Source: Lacustribacter sp964460315
Lineage (GTDB): Bacteria; Pseudomonadota; Gammaproteobacteria; Burkholderiales; Burkholderiaceae_A
DNA length: 32,210 nucleotides
Direction of reading: 5' to 3'
Assembly: GCA_964460315.1 (NCBI GenBank)
Contig: CAYWPQ010000018.1
Span: 1 to 32,210 of the forward strand
Both the position numbers and the translations under genes were made by a program. The stretch's first letter is position 1, and every line of letters begins with the position of its first letter. A model generated the notes under the pieces. That model searched no databases and had not been told where the DNA came from. It saw only the letters and a list, made by a program, of their open reading frames with translations. This document shows, in pieces, positions 1 to 8,097 of this stretch.

Positions 1-54
1 ACCAGGGACCTACGGATTAACAGTCCGGTGCTCTACCAACTGAGCTATCGAGGA
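1..54 (-). tRNA. tRNA-Asn (anticodon GTT), partial, cut by window start
   Basis: Read on the minus strand from 54, the sequence begins TCCTCGATAGCTCAGTTGG, a normal acceptor strand and D arm. It continues into an anticodon arm with loop CTGTTAA, so the anticodon is GTT (complement of positions 19-21), which reads asparagine codons. The variable loop, T arm and 3' end lie outside the window. An A/T-rich block (complement of 65-70, TAAAAT) about 10 nt upstream of the mature 5' end could be its -10 element, but no convincing -35 is visible. Confidence 0.95.
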
Positions 55-137
55 AAGCAGACGCATTTTACATCAAGTTTTTTGCACCCGCAGAACGGGT
101 TAAAGTTTCGCTTTGCTTGCCACACAAGGTGTCCGTC

Positions 138-746
138 ATGTCTGAAGAATCAAGCCCAAAGGCCCTGAAGTCAGCCACGCAGGTGGTGCCTTATGTTCCC
201 GCCGACCTTGCCGAACCCGCTGACATTGTGGCGGCCATTCGTGCCCGCCGGGGTGGGCATCTGATCAACCTTGACCGCATGCTTTTGCACAGCATCCCTT
301 ACGCCCGCGGCTGGAATGCCTTTCTTGGGGAGGTTCGCAGAAACCTGAGTGTCTCGCCCAAGCTTCGTGAAATTGCCATGTGTGGCGTGGCGGTGCTCAA
401 CGGTGCGGAATATGAATTCTTTCACCATGCGCCAGAGCTTTTGGCCGCCGGGGGCACGCAGGCTCAGGTGGACGCGCTTCGCATGATGGGCTCATCCAAT
501 GCGAATTTCTCGATGTTTGATGACATCGAACGCAACACCATTGAGCTCACGCTTCACATGACGCGTGACATTGAGGTTCCCAAAGGGGTGATGCAGTCGC
601 TGCAGGAATCACTGGGTAACACCCAGCTGGTGGAACTGGTGGGTGTGGTGGCCGCCTACAACATGGTGTCGCGGTTTTTAATTGCGCTGGGTGTCACGCC
701 CGAAGCGCACCCACCTGTTCCTGTACCCACTTCCCAAGGTCGTTAA
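138..746 (+). CDS. Carboxymuconolactone decarboxylase (CMD) family protein
   Basis: Encodes about 202 residues resembling the CMD/AhpD-like all-helical family. The central stretch with LREIAMCGVAVLNGAEYEFFHH matches the CMD core helix pair, where a conserved NG-EYE-HH segment lines the active site. The CxxC pair of true AhpD peroxidases is absent, so a thiol peroxidase role is not supported. The substrate is unknown. Start chosen at ATG 138, preceded by AAGGTG at 126-131; an in-frame TTG at 117 would add seven residues but has no better ribosome site. The gene starts 84 bp from the divergent tRNA-Asn and its last 53 bp overlap the convergent dehydrogenase gene. Confidence 0.8.
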   Translation: MSEESSPKALKSATQVVPYVPADLAEPADIVAAIRARRGGHLINLDRMLLHSIPYARGWNAFLGEVRRNLSVSPKLREIAMCGVAVLNGAEYEFFHHAPELLAAGGTQAQVDALRMMGSSNANFSMFDDIERNTIELTLHMTRDIEVPKGVMQSLQESLGNTQLVELVGVVAAYNMVSRFLIALGVTPEAHPPVPVPTSQGR

Positions 747-1680
747 CCATCGTTTTGAAAAACATCTCATAGACCGGGGTGGACACAAACCCAAGGTGAG
801 GGGTGATGGTCACGGCGGGGTGCCCCACCAAGGGGTGCAAAGCAGGCGTGGGTTCCACAGAGAAAACATCCAGTGCGGCATGCGAAGGCCTTCCGGAATC
901 CAGCGCATGGCGCAGGTTGGCTTCGTCAATTAATCCCGCGCGGGACGTGTTCACAAGGATGGAGTCGCGCCGCATCAGAGAATATTCCGTGGGGCCCAAA
1001 ATGCCGCGGGTTCGCTCCGAAAGCACCAGGTGCAGGCTCACAATTTTTGACGTGGCCAAGAGCTCGTTTTTCTCCACCCGGCGAACGCCGAAGGCCGCGG
1101 CTTTTTCGTCAGACAAATTCTGGCTCCAGGCCACAACATCCATGCCCATGGCCTGGCCCATTCGGGCCACACGCTGGCCAATATCGCCCAGGCCAATCAC
1201 GCCCAAACGGTCTCCGCTAAGGGTGTCGGGCAGGGCGTAGGCTTCGCCCTGGGGGTTGGCGCGCCAGTGGCCGGCCACCATGCCCGTCATGGAGGGCACC
1301 ACTCGGCGGGTAGCAGCAAGAATCAGCGCCCAGGTGTGTTCGGCCGTAGACGCCTTATTCGGCCCGCCTGGTGTGCCCGAAACGGTAATGCCCATGCTTT
1401 TGGCGAATTCGGAATCCACCGAGGCATTGCGCTCACCAGTGAAGATAATTCGCTTTAGCCTTGGCAGACGGCTGATGACTTCCTTCGGGAAGGGGGTTCG
1501 TTCCCGCATAAGGCAGATGGCGTCAAATTCCGCCAGCTGTTCAATGGCGTCTTGCTGGGACTGAAAGGGGCTTGAAAAGAAGTGCACCTCTGCACGAAGC
1601 TGCAACTCGGTCCAGTCGGCGCAATTCAAGGCCGACTGTTCCCAGTCGTCACAAACGGCGATGCGCAGCGGTGTCGGCAT
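694..1680 (-). CDS. D-2-hydroxyacid dehydrogenase family protein
   Basis: Encodes 328 residues of the D-isomer-specific 2-hydroxyacid dehydrogenase family, which reduces 2-oxoacids or oxidises D-2-hydroxyacids with NAD(P). The dinucleotide fold shows GLGDIG at residues 163-168. The catalytic triad is present: Arg247 in NTSRAGLIDE, Glu276 in DVFSVEP and His295 in TPHLGF. The end of the second strand reads VVAWSQN rather than carrying the usual acidic residue, so NADP use is possible; this is inference. It lies downstream of the aminotransferase on the same strand, separated by 117 bp with a hairpin. Phosphoglycerate dehydrogenase is less likely because there is no C-terminal regulatory domain. 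Confidence 0.85.
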   Translation of the reverse strand: MPTPLRIAVCDDWEQSALNCADWTELQLRAEVHFFSSPFQSQQDAIEQLAEFDAICLMRERTPFPKEVISRLPRLKRIIFTGERNASVDSEFAKSMGITVSGTPGGPNKASTAEHTWALILAATRRVVPSMTGMVAGHWRANPQGEAYALPDTLSGDRLGVIGLGDIGQRVARMGQAMGMDVVAWSQNLSDEKAAAFGVRRVEKNELLATSKIVSLHLVLSERTRGILGPTEYSLMRRDSILVNTSRAGLIDEANLRHALDSGRPSHAALDVFSVEPTPALHPLVGHPAVTITPHLGFVSTPVYEMFFKTMVNDLGKWVQEQVGALRA

Positions 1681-1757
1681 GGCTAGCCTGCAACCCGCAG
1701 ATTGAACAACATATGAAAAGGCCCCCTTGAGTCAGAGCCTTAGTGTGAATAAGGTGT

Positions 1758-1777
1758 CCCCCGAAGTCACTCGGGGG
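1758..1777 (-). terminator. Hairpin 3' of the aminotransferase gene, possible terminator
   Basis: A perfect 7-bp stem (CCCCCGA / TCGGGGG) with a 6-nt loop lies 21 bp beyond the stop of the aminotransferase gene on the minus strand. The outer bases AAGG and CCTT could extend it imperfectly. There is no clear U tract after the stem in either direction, so attenuation or RNA 3'-end protection is as likely as intrinsic termination. Confidence 0.4.
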
Positions 1778-1797
1778 AAGTCCTTAAGGTGTAACGC

Positions 1798-3009
1798 CTA
1801 AAGAACAGCGGCGATGGACTTCACCACCCGGTCAATGTTTCCGGAATTCAGCGCAGCCACACAGATTCGGCCCGAGTTGATGGCATAGACAGCGAACTCT
1901 TCGCGAAGCTGATCCACCTGGCTGGGTGTCAGGCCCGAATAGCTGAACATGCCCCGTTGCTTGGCCACAAATGAAAAGTCTTGCTTGACATTCAGGGCCT
2001 TAAGTTTTTCCACCATCTCAAGGCGCATCTTGCGAATGCGTTCACGCATCTCGGTGAGTTCCGCTTCCCAGATCTTGCGCAGTTCGGGGTTGGTCAGAAC
2101 TTCGGCCACAATGGCACCGCCATGGGTTGGGGGGTTGGAATAGTTGGTGCGGATGATGCGCTTCACCTGGCTTAAAACCTTGGCGGCCTCGTCTTTGCTG
2201 GCGGTGACCATGGAAAGCGCACCCACGCGCTCGCCGTAAAGCGAAAACGACTTCGAAAACGAACTGGCCACCAAAAAGGGCATGCCCGATTTGGCAAAGA
2301 GTTGAACGGCCAAGGCGTCTTCCTGGATGCCATCACCAAAGCCCTGATAGGCAAGGTCAAGGAACGGCACAAAATTCTTCACCTTGCAGACCGTGACAAT
2401 CTCTTCCCACTGGTGCTGGTTCAGGTCCACCCCGGTGGGGTTGTGGCAGCAGGCGTGTAAAAGCACGACGCTGCGGTCTGGCATGGCCTTCAGGCTGGTG
2501 ACCATGCCCGCGAAATCAAGGCCGTGGGTTTTGGGGTCGTAATAGGTGTAGGCATTCACCTGAAAACCAGCGTTTTCGAAAACGCCGCGGTGGTTTTCCC
2601 AGGTGGGGTCGCTAATGGCCACCTGGCTGGCTGGCAAAAGCCGGCGTAAATAGTCCGCCCCAACCTTCAGCGCACCCGTGCCGCCCAGGGTCTCCATGGT
2701 GATGACCCGGCCTTCAGTAACCTCTGGGCTTTGTTCGCCAAACAGCAGGTTCTGAACAGCCTTGTTGTAAAAGGCGGGTCCGTCAATGGGCTGATAGCCG
2801 CGGGGAAGCCCTTTTTTAATTCTGTCTTCTTCTGCTTGCTTCACGGCCCTAAGAAGCGGCAACTTGCCGTTATCGTCGTAATAAACGCCAACGCCAAGGT
2901 TGACCTTTTCGGCGCGATGGTCAGCAAGGTAGGTTTCGGTCAGACCCAAAATGGGGTCTTTGGGGGCCATTTCGACGGCGGCAAACAGGGATGTGGTTTG
3001 GGTGGTCAT
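1798..3009 (-). CDS. tyrB: Aromatic amino acid / aspartate aminotransferase (class Ia)
   Basis: Encodes 403 residues, the usual length for the AspC/TyrB family of cytosolic PLP-dependent aminotransferases, which move the amino group of aspartate or aromatic amino acids to 2-oxoglutarate. Visible motifs: HNPTG at 189-193, the aspartate that pairs with the PLP ring nitrogen in DLAYQG (Asp218), and the PLP-binding lysine in SSFSKSFSLYGERVG (Lys253). The start is the first ATG, with only the divergent uvrB leader upstream. In Burkholderiales this gene commonly sits back to back with uvrB, as here. The choice between aspartate and aromatic preference cannot be made from motifs; the symbol follows the synteny. 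Confidence 0.85.
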   Translation of the reverse strand: MTTQTTSLFAAVEMAPKDPILGLTETYLADHRAEKVNLGVGVYYDDNGKLPLLRAVKQAEEDRIKKGLPRGYQPIDGPAFYNKAVQNLLFGEQSPEVTEGRVITMETLGGTGALKVGADYLRRLLPASQVAISDPTWENHRGVFENAGFQVNAYTYYDPKTHGLDFAGMVTSLKAMPDRSVVLLHACCHNPTGVDLNQHQWEEIVTVCKVKNFVPFLDLAYQGFGDGIQEDALAVQLFAKSGMPFLVASSFSKSFSLYGERVGALSMVTASKDEAAKVLSQVKRIIRTNYSNPPTHGGAIVAEVLTNPELRKIWEAELTEMRERIRKMRLEMVEKLKALNVKQDFSFVAKQRGMFSYSGLTPSQVDQLREEFAVYAINSGRICVAALNSGNIDRVVKSIAAVL

Positions 3010-3161
3010 GGGGGTGATTTTGAGGTGGTCTTGAGGCCTTCATGGGCCATTTGTCAAGGGCTCGGCGAAAGAAAAAAGTCTGGAAATTCAGGGCCTAAAC
3101 AGCGAAAATGCGCGATTGCACAAATTTTTCTGTCACAACTAACCGCACCCGAAAGTCTAGC

Positions 3162-5246
3162 ATGGGAGTCCGTGAAACCCCGGGGGTGATTCAGTACCCC
3201 GGAAGCCCGTTCGAGTTGGCTCTGCCGTTTGAGCCCGCAGGCGATCAGCCTGAGGCGATTGCACGCCTCACGCAGGGGGTGGAAGACGGGCTGGCCTTTC
3301 AAACGCTGCTGGGTGTGACGGGTTCGGGCAAGACCTTCACCATGGCCAATGTCATTGCCCGGCTTGGCCGCCCGGCATTGATCCTTGCGCCCAACAAAAC
3401 CCTGGCCGCCCAGCTCTATTCCGAAATGCGCGAATTCTTCCCCCGTAACGCGGTGGAATACTTCGTCTCCTATTACGACTACTACCAGCCCGAGGCCTAT
3501 GTGCCCCACCGGGACCTGTTCATTGAAAAAGACTCCGCCATCAACGAGCACATTGAACAGATGCGGCTTTCGGCCACCAAGTCTTTGCTGGAGCGCCGCG
3601 ACACCGTCATTGTCGGTTCGGTGTCTTGCATCTACGGCATTGGCAACCCCTCGGACTACCACCAGATGGTGCTGATCGTTCGCCAGGGCGACAAAATTAG
3701 CCAGCGAGACCTGATCGCCCAGCTGGTGCGCATGCAGTACCAGCGCAACGACATTGAGTTCTCACGCGGCGCCTTTCGGGTTCGCGGCGACACCATTGAC
3801 ATCTTTCCCGCCGAACACGCCGAGCTTGGCCTGCGGGTCGAGCTCTTTGACGACGAGGTGGAATCCCTTCAGCTTTTTGACCCACTGACGGGACGCATTC
3901 GGCAAAAGATCCCCCGCTTTGCGGTGTATCCCTCTTCCCATTACGTGACCCCCCGGGAAGTGGTCTTGCGTGCGGTCGAAACCATCAAGGCGGAACTGGT
4001 TGAGCGTTCCAAGTTCTTTGTTGACGAGAACAAGCTTGTGGAAGCCCAGCGCATTGAGCAGCGAACCCGCTTTGATCTGGAAATGTTGGCGGAACTGGGC
4101 TTTTGCAAGGGCATTGAAAATTACACCCGCCACCTTTCGGGCGCCCAGCCTGGTGAGCCACCGCCCACCCTGGTGGATTACCTGCCCAAAGACGCCCTGA
4201 TCTTCATTGATGAAAGCCATGTGACCATTGGCCAGCTGGGTGGAATGTACCGCGGTGACCGTTCGCGCAAACAGACCCTGGTTGACTTTGGCTTTCGGCT
4301 TCCTTCGGCACTGGATAACCGGCCGCTGAAATTCGAAGAGTTCGAACCCAAGATGCGTCAGGCCATTTTTGTTTCGGCCACGCCTTCGGTTTACGAACTT
4401 GAAAAAAGCGGCGGCGCCGTGGTGGAGCAGGTGGTGCGGCCCACGGGCCTGGTGGACCCTCAAATTGAGGTTCGCCCCGCGCTGTCTCAGGTGGACGACC
4501 TTCTTGGCGAGATCAAGCTTCGTGTCGACAAGCAAGAACGTGTGCTGGTCACCACGCTCACGAAACGCATGGCGGAAGACCTGACGGATTACCTCAGCGA
4601 CAACGGCATTAAGGTGCGCTACCTGCACTCCGACATCGACACCGTGGAGCGGGTCGAAATTCTTCGAGACCTTCGCCTGGGTGCCTTTGATGTCCTGGTG
4701 GGCATTAACCTCTTGCGTGAAGGCTTGGACATTCCGGAAGTCTCTTTAGTGGCCATTCTGGACGCCGACAAAGAGGGCTTTCTGCGTTCCGAGCGAAGCC
4801 TGATTCAAACCATCGGCCGTGCGGCGCGCCACCTGAATGGCCGGGCCATTCTTTATGCGGACCGCATGACTGACTCCATGCGCCGAGCCATCGATGAAAC
4901 GGAGCGCAGGCGCAATAAGCAAATCGCGTTTAACAGCGAAAAGGGCATCACGCCCAAGGGCGTGTTCAAAAAGATTCGTGACCTCATCGACGGCGTGGTC
5001 GACCCTCAAGCCGCCGAGGCCCTGCTGGCCAATGCCGCGGCCTCGTCTGGTTTGGCCGCCGCGGGCGAACGTTCACCGAAAGATCTCGCGCGGGAACTCA
5101 CGCGTTTAGAAAAAGCCATGCATGAGCATGCAAGGAATTTGGAGTTTGAAAAGGCTGCCCAGCTGAGAGATCAGCTGGCGCGTTTAAAAGAAGAAGTGTT
5201 TGGCGTTGACAAGTTGCAAGACTCAATAGAAAAGGCGTTTGTATGA
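3162..5246 (+). CDS. uvrB: UvrABC excinuclease subunit B
   Basis: UvrB is the DNA-damage verification helicase of nucleotide excision repair; it receives DNA from UvrA and recruits UvrC. The protein has Walker A GVTGSGKT, the beta-hairpin region with YFVSYYDYYQPEAYVP, helicase motif VSATPSVYE, GINLLREGLDIPEV and QTIGRAARH, and a C-terminal UVR domain (LEFEKAAQLRDQLARLKEE) that contacts UvrC. The reading frame is open from ATG 3108 (712 aa), but the conserved region begins at PGSPFELALPFEPAGDQPEAI, and the internal ATG 3162 (694 aa) better fits relatives. Neither start has a strong Shine-Dalgarno sequence. I see no LexA-type operator upstream. Its stop overlaps the phosphatase start (ATGA). 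Confidence 0.97.
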   Translation: MGVRETPGVIQYPGSPFELALPFEPAGDQPEAIARLTQGVEDGLAFQTLLGVTGSGKTFTMANVIARLGRPALILAPNKTLAAQLYSEMREFFPRNAVEYFVSYYDYYQPEAYVPHRDLFIEKDSAINEHIEQMRLSATKSLLERRDTVIVGSVSCIYGIGNPSDYHQMVLIVRQGDKISQRDLIAQLVRMQYQRNDIEFSRGAFRVRGDTIDIFPAEHAELGLRVELFDDEVESLQLFDPLTGRIRQKIPRFAVYPSSHYVTPREVVLRAVETIKAELVERSKFFVDENKLVEAQRIEQRTRFDLEMLAELGFCKGIENYTRHLSGAQPGEPPPTLVDYLPKDALIFIDESHVTIGQLGGMYRGDRSRKQTLVDFGFRLPSALDNRPLKFEEFEPKMRQAIFVSATPSVYELEKSGGAVVEQVVRPTGLVDPQIEVRPALSQVDDLLGEIKLRVDKQERVLVTTLTKRMAEDLTDYLSDNGIKVRYLHSDIDTVERVEILRDLRLGAFDVLVGINLLREGLDIPEVSLVAILDADKEGFLRSERSLIQTIGRAARHLNGRAILYADRMTDSMRRAIDETERRRNKQIAFNSEKGITPKGVFKKIRDLIDGVVDPQAAEALLANAAASSGLAAAGERSPKDLARELTRLEKAMHEHARNLEFEKAAQLRDQLARLKEEVFGVDKLQDSIEKAFV

Positions 5247-5857
5247 CAAATTTTGACAGCACATCAGAACAAGAAATGACTGAATCAACGGCGTTCGATT
5301 CGGCGATGTCATTAGGCAAGCCGAAGGCCAATCGGCCAGCCAAGAAAGCCGAAGTACCCATTGGCATGAAGACGAAGATTCTGTTCGTCTGCATGGGCAA
5401 CATCTGCCGCTCGCCCACCGCCCATGGCGTATTTCAGAACCTGGTGAAGACCGGCAACCTGCAAGACTTCGTCATGAGCGACTCCGCAGGAACCCATGAC
5501 TTTCATGTGGGCGAGGCGCCAGATCAGCGCGCCGTGAATGCCGCAGCCAAGCGTGGCTATGACCTGTCCACCACGGTGGCCCGCAAGATCGAGCCCAGCG
5601 ACTTCACCAACTTTGATTACATCCTGGCCATGGATTGGGAAAACCTGGCGCTGCTGCAGCGCATGTGCCCCCGTCCCCTGCAGCACAAGCTTCAGCTTCT
5701 GATGCGCTTTGCCACGGAATTTGAAGCGGCCACCATCAATGACCCTTATCACGGTGGCCCCCAGGGTTTTGAGCAGGCACTGGATTACATCGAAGACGCC
5801 TGCAACGGCCTGATGGAGGTGGTTCGCCGCCGCGCCACCATGGTGGCTGCCGCCTAA
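5243..5857 (+). CDS. Low-molecular-weight protein-tyrosine phosphatase, N-terminally extended
   Basis: Member of the LMW-PTP family, cytosolic phosphatases acting on phosphotyrosine. The P-loop CMGNICR (C-x5-R, Cys50 and Arg56) carries the nucleophile, and NDPYHGG supplies the general acid Asp167. A typical family member begins at MKTKILFVC, which is Met42 here (ATG 5366). The upstream ATG at 5243 overlaps the uvrB stop in an ATGA arrangement, which favours translational coupling, and no ribosome-binding sequence precedes 5366. The extra 41 residues are polar and without a recognised domain. The gene lies between uvrB and the isc promoter. Which start is used is unresolved. Confidence 0.9.
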   Translation: MTNFDSTSEQEMTESTAFDSAMSLGKPKANRPAKKAEVPIGMKTKILFVCMGNICRSPTAHGVFQNLVKTGNLQDFVMSDSAGTHDFHVGEAPDQRAVNAAAKRGYDLSTTVARKIEPSDFTNFDYILAMDWENLALLQRMCPRPLQHKLQLLMRFATEFEAATINDPYHGGPQGFEQALDYIEDACNGLMEVVRRRATMVAAA

Positions 5858-5913
5858 AACGCGGCGAAGGCCTGGTTTCAAGCCCTTGTGCAATGCAGGG
5901 GTTTATTTCCCCA

Positions 5914-5938
5914 ATAGTTGAGTAAATCGTTCGGGCAA
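5914..5938 (+). promoter_or_regulatory. IscR type-1-like operator, copy 1
   Basis: The 25-nt stretch starting ATAGTTGAGTAAATCG and ending TTCGGGCAA resembles the type-1 IscR box (ATA..YGACT..A..YAGTC..), to which [2Fe-2S]-IscR binds. It covers the -35 hexamer of the isc promoter. The left half fits better than the right half. Together with copy 2 it fits autorepression of iscR and the operon when clusters are plentiful, the known behaviour in Proteobacteria. Confidence 0.7.
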
Positions 5939-5946
5939 GCTAAACT
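5918..5946 (+). promoter_or_regulatory. Predicted sigma70 promoter of the isc operon
   Basis: TTGAGT at 5918-5923 and TAAACT at 5941-5946 are separated by 17 bp and match the -35 and -10 consensus at four of six positions or better. Transcription would begin near 5953, giving a leader of about 28 nt before iscR, which has a good GGAGGA ribosome site at 5971-5976. Both IscR boxes overlap this promoter or its start site. Confidence 0.65.
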
Positions 5947-5968
5947 TCCGACTAATTTACTCAATTAT
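5944..5968 (-). promoter_or_regulatory. IscR type-1-like operator, copy 2 (opposite orientation)
   Basis: On the minus strand this reads ATAATTGAGTAAATTAGTCG followed by GAAGT, a better match to the type-1 IscR consensus than copy 1. It lies over the predicted transcription start and early leader. The two boxes share the core TTGAGTAAAT in opposite orientation, 30 bp apart measured from left edge to left edge. Confidence 0.7.
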
Positions 5969-5980
5969 TCGGAGGATCGA

Positions 5981-6475
5981 ATGCGACTGACGACCAAAGG
6001 CCGTTTTGCAGTAACCGCCATGATTGATCTGGGGCTTCGCCAGGACAAGGGTCCGGTGACCTTGGCGGCCATCAGCCAGCGCCAGAAAATTTCTCTGTCC
6101 TACCTGGAACAGCTCTTTGGACGGCTTCGCCGCCACGAGCTGGTGGAATCCATGCGCGGCCCCGGCGGAGGTTACAAGCTTGCCCGTGGCGGCAAGGACA
6201 TCACCGTGGCCGACATCATTTACGCGGTGGATGAGCCCATTGATGCCACCCAGTGCGGCGGCAAACAGAATTGCCACGAAGAGCAGCAGTGCATGACCCA
6301 TGAGCTCTGGGCCAGCCTGAACCGTCACATGGTGGATTACCTGGATTCCGTCTCTCTGCATGACCTGGTCGAAGAGCAGCGCACCAAGCGAGGTGGGGCT
6401 TCAGAGTCTGTGGCCGTGCGCCGTCATGTCATGTTCCAAGAGCCCCGTTCGGTCTCGGATTCACCCGTTGCCTAA
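5981..6475 (+). CDS. iscR: Fe-S cluster assembly transcriptional regulator IscR
   Basis: Rrf2-family winged-helix regulator of 164 residues. It begins MRLTTKGRFAVTAMIDL, the standard IscR start, preceded by GGAGGA. The [2Fe-2S] ligands are at the same numbers as in E. coli: Cys92, Cys98 and Cys104 in the spacing C-x5-C-x5-C, plus His107. Holo-IscR represses the isc operon; apo-IscR acts at type-2 sites. It is the first gene of the operon, and its own promoter carries two matching boxes. The frame is open further upstream to 5918, but that would run through the promoter. The C-terminal tail after residue 130 is longer and less conserved. Confidence 0.97.
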   Translation: MRLTTKGRFAVTAMIDLGLRQDKGPVTLAAISQRQKISLSYLEQLFGRLRRHELVESMRGPGGGYKLARGGKDITVADIIYAVDEPIDATQCGGKQNCHEEQQCMTHELWASLNRHMVDYLDSVSLHDLVEEQRTKRGGASESVAVRRHVMFQEPRSVSDSPVA

Positions 6476-6488
6476 GGCCCCAAGCACA

Positions 6489-7697
6489 ATGAAAAAACCT
6501 GTTTATCTTGATTACTCGTCCACCACACCGGTGGACCCTCGCGTCGTTGACGCGATGATTCCTTTTCTGCGTGAAGACTTTGGTAACCCTGCTTCCCGAA
6601 GCCATGCCTACGGCTGGAAGGCCGAAGAGGCCGTGGAGGAAGCCCGCGCCAATGTGGCCGCTTTGGTCAACTGTGACCCGAAAGAAATTGTCTGGACGTC
6701 CGGTGCGACCGAATCCATCAACCTGGCGGTGAAGGGTGCGGCCCACTTTTACAAAGACAAGGGCAAGCACCTGATCACGGTGCGAACGGAACACAAGGCC
6801 ACGCTCGACACCTGCCGCGAACTGGAACGCGAAGGCTTTGAGGTGACTTATCTTGAGGTCAAAGAAAATGGCCTGATCGACTGGGACACGTTTGTGGCGG
6901 CGGTTCGCCCAGACACCGTGGTGGTGTCGGTGATGTTTGTGAATAACGAAATTGGCGTGATTCAGGACATTCCGCGCATTGGTGAATTCTGTCGCGAGAG
7001 GGGCATTATTTTTCATGTGGACGCTGCCCAGGCCACAGGCAAGGTGGTGATTGACCTGGCGGCCCTGAAGGTGGATCTGATGTCCTTTTCAGCCCACAAA
7101 ACCTATGGTCCGAAAGGCATTGGCGCCCTTTATGTTCGACGCAAGCCCCGCGTGCGCATTGAGGCACAGATCCACGGAGGCGGCCACGAGCGCGGCATGC
7201 GTTCGGGCACGCTGCCCACCCACCAGATTGTGGGCATGGGTGAAGCCTTTCGTTTGGCCAAGCTTGAAATGGCCACCGAAAATGAACGCATTCGTGCCCT
7301 GCGTGACCGTTTGTGGAAAGGCCTTTCGGAAATGGAAGCGGTCTTTCTGAATGGCGACATGGATCACCGCGTTCCCCACAACCTGAACATCAGTTTTAAC
7401 TTTGTGGAAGGTGAGTCGCTTCTGATGGGCATCAAAGATGTGGCGGTGTCTTCCGGTTCGGCCTGTACATCGGCAAGCCTTGAGCCTTCCTACGTGCTTC
7501 GGGCCTTGGGCCGTTCGGACGAGCTTGCCCATTCGTCGATTCGTTTTTCAGTGGGTCGTTTCACCACCGAGGCGGACATTGACTTCACCGTGGCGCTTTT
7601 GAAAGAAAAAGTCGCCAAGCTGCGTGAGATGTCACCCCTGTGGGAGATGTTCAACGAAGGCATTGATCTCAACACCGTGCAGTGGGCTGCACACTAG
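6489..7697 (+). CDS. iscS: Cysteine desulfurase IscS
   Basis: PLP enzyme of 402 residues that removes sulfur from L-cysteine and passes the persulfide to IscU and other acceptors. The PLP lysine is Lys204 in SFSAHKTYGPKG. The catalytic cysteine is Cys326 in SSGSACTSASLEPS, on the flexible loop typical of group I enzymes; both are within two residues of the E. coli numbering. The start ATG 6489 (MKKPVYLDYSSTTPVDP) lies 13 bp after the iscR stop; the only purine-rich site is AAGG spanning the iscR stop, so coupling to iscR is likely. The upstream in-frame extension overlaps iscR and has no family counterpart. Confidence 0.98.
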   Translation: MKKPVYLDYSSTTPVDPRVVDAMIPFLREDFGNPASRSHAYGWKAEEAVEEARANVAALVNCDPKEIVWTSGATESINLAVKGAAHFYKDKGKHLITVRTEHKATLDTCRELEREGFEVTYLEVKENGLIDWDTFVAAVRPDTVVVSVMFVNNEIGVIQDIPRIGEFCRERGIIFHVDAAQATGKVVIDLAALKVDLMSFSAHKTYGPKGIGALYVRRKPRVRIEAQIHGGGHERGMRSGTLPTHQIVGMGEAFRLAKLEMATENERIRALRDRLWKGLSEMEAVFLNGDMDHRVPHNLNISFNFVEGESLLMGIKDVAVSSGSACTSASLEPSYVLRALGRSDELAHSSIRFSVGRFTTEADIDFTVALLKEKVAKLREMSPLWEMFNEGIDLNTVQWAAH

Positions 7698-7707
7698 GAG
7701 CAACAAC

Positions 7708-8094
7708 ATGGCATACAGCGAAAAAGTGATTGACCATTACGAGCATCCACGCAATGTGGGCGCCTTTGACAAATCTGACGACTCCGTGGGCACCGGCATG
7801 GTCGGTGCACCGGCCTGTGGCGACGTGATGAAGCTGCAGATCAAGGTCAATGATCAAGGCATTATTGAAGACGCCAAGTTCAAGACCTATGGCTGTGGGT
7901 CGGCCATTGCCTCGTCGTCTCTGGTGACCGAATGGGTGAAGGGCAAGACCCTTGACCAGGCACTCACCATTAAAAACACCCAGATCGCCGAAGAGCTGGC
8001 TCTGCCACCCGTTAAAATTCACTGCTCGATTCTTGCCGAAGACGCCATCAAGGCGGCGATCGAAGACTATCAAAACAAGCACAAGGCGAACTGA
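7708..8094 (+). CDS. iscU: Fe-S cluster scaffold protein IscU
   Basis: Scaffold of 128 residues on which [2Fe-2S] clusters are built. The three ligand cysteines Cys37 (APACGD), Cys63 (YGCGSA) and Cys106 (HCSILAED), with Asp39 and His105, are all present at canonical positions. LPPVK at 99-103 is the sequence recognised by the HscA chaperone, which is encoded downstream. The ATG at 7708 follows GGAG at 7697-7700 and lies 10 bp after iscS. Confidence 0.98.
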   Translation: MAYSEKVIDHYEHPRNVGAFDKSDDSVGTGMVGAPACGDVMKLQIKVNDQGIIEDAKFKTYGCGSAIASSSLVTEWVKGKTLDQALTIKNTQIAEELALPPVKIHCSILAEDAIKAAIEDYQNKHKAN

Positions 8095-8097
8095 TTC

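Noticed and set aside
3122..3145. Possible SOS (LexA) box upstream of uvrB around CTGTCACAAC
   Set aside because: Only the left half CTGT is present; there is no ACAG at the needed spacing.
3762..4628. Long minus-strand open frame (288 codons) opposite uvrB
   Set aside because: It is fully antisense to conserved UvrB sequence, has no recognised motif, and its His/Gln/Arg-rich make-up is typical of an antisense frame in GC-rich coding DNA.
5898..5912. GGGG-TTTATTT-CCCC hairpin after the phosphatase gene as a terminator
   Set aside because: Only four base pairs with a seven-base loop and no U tract; too weak to call.
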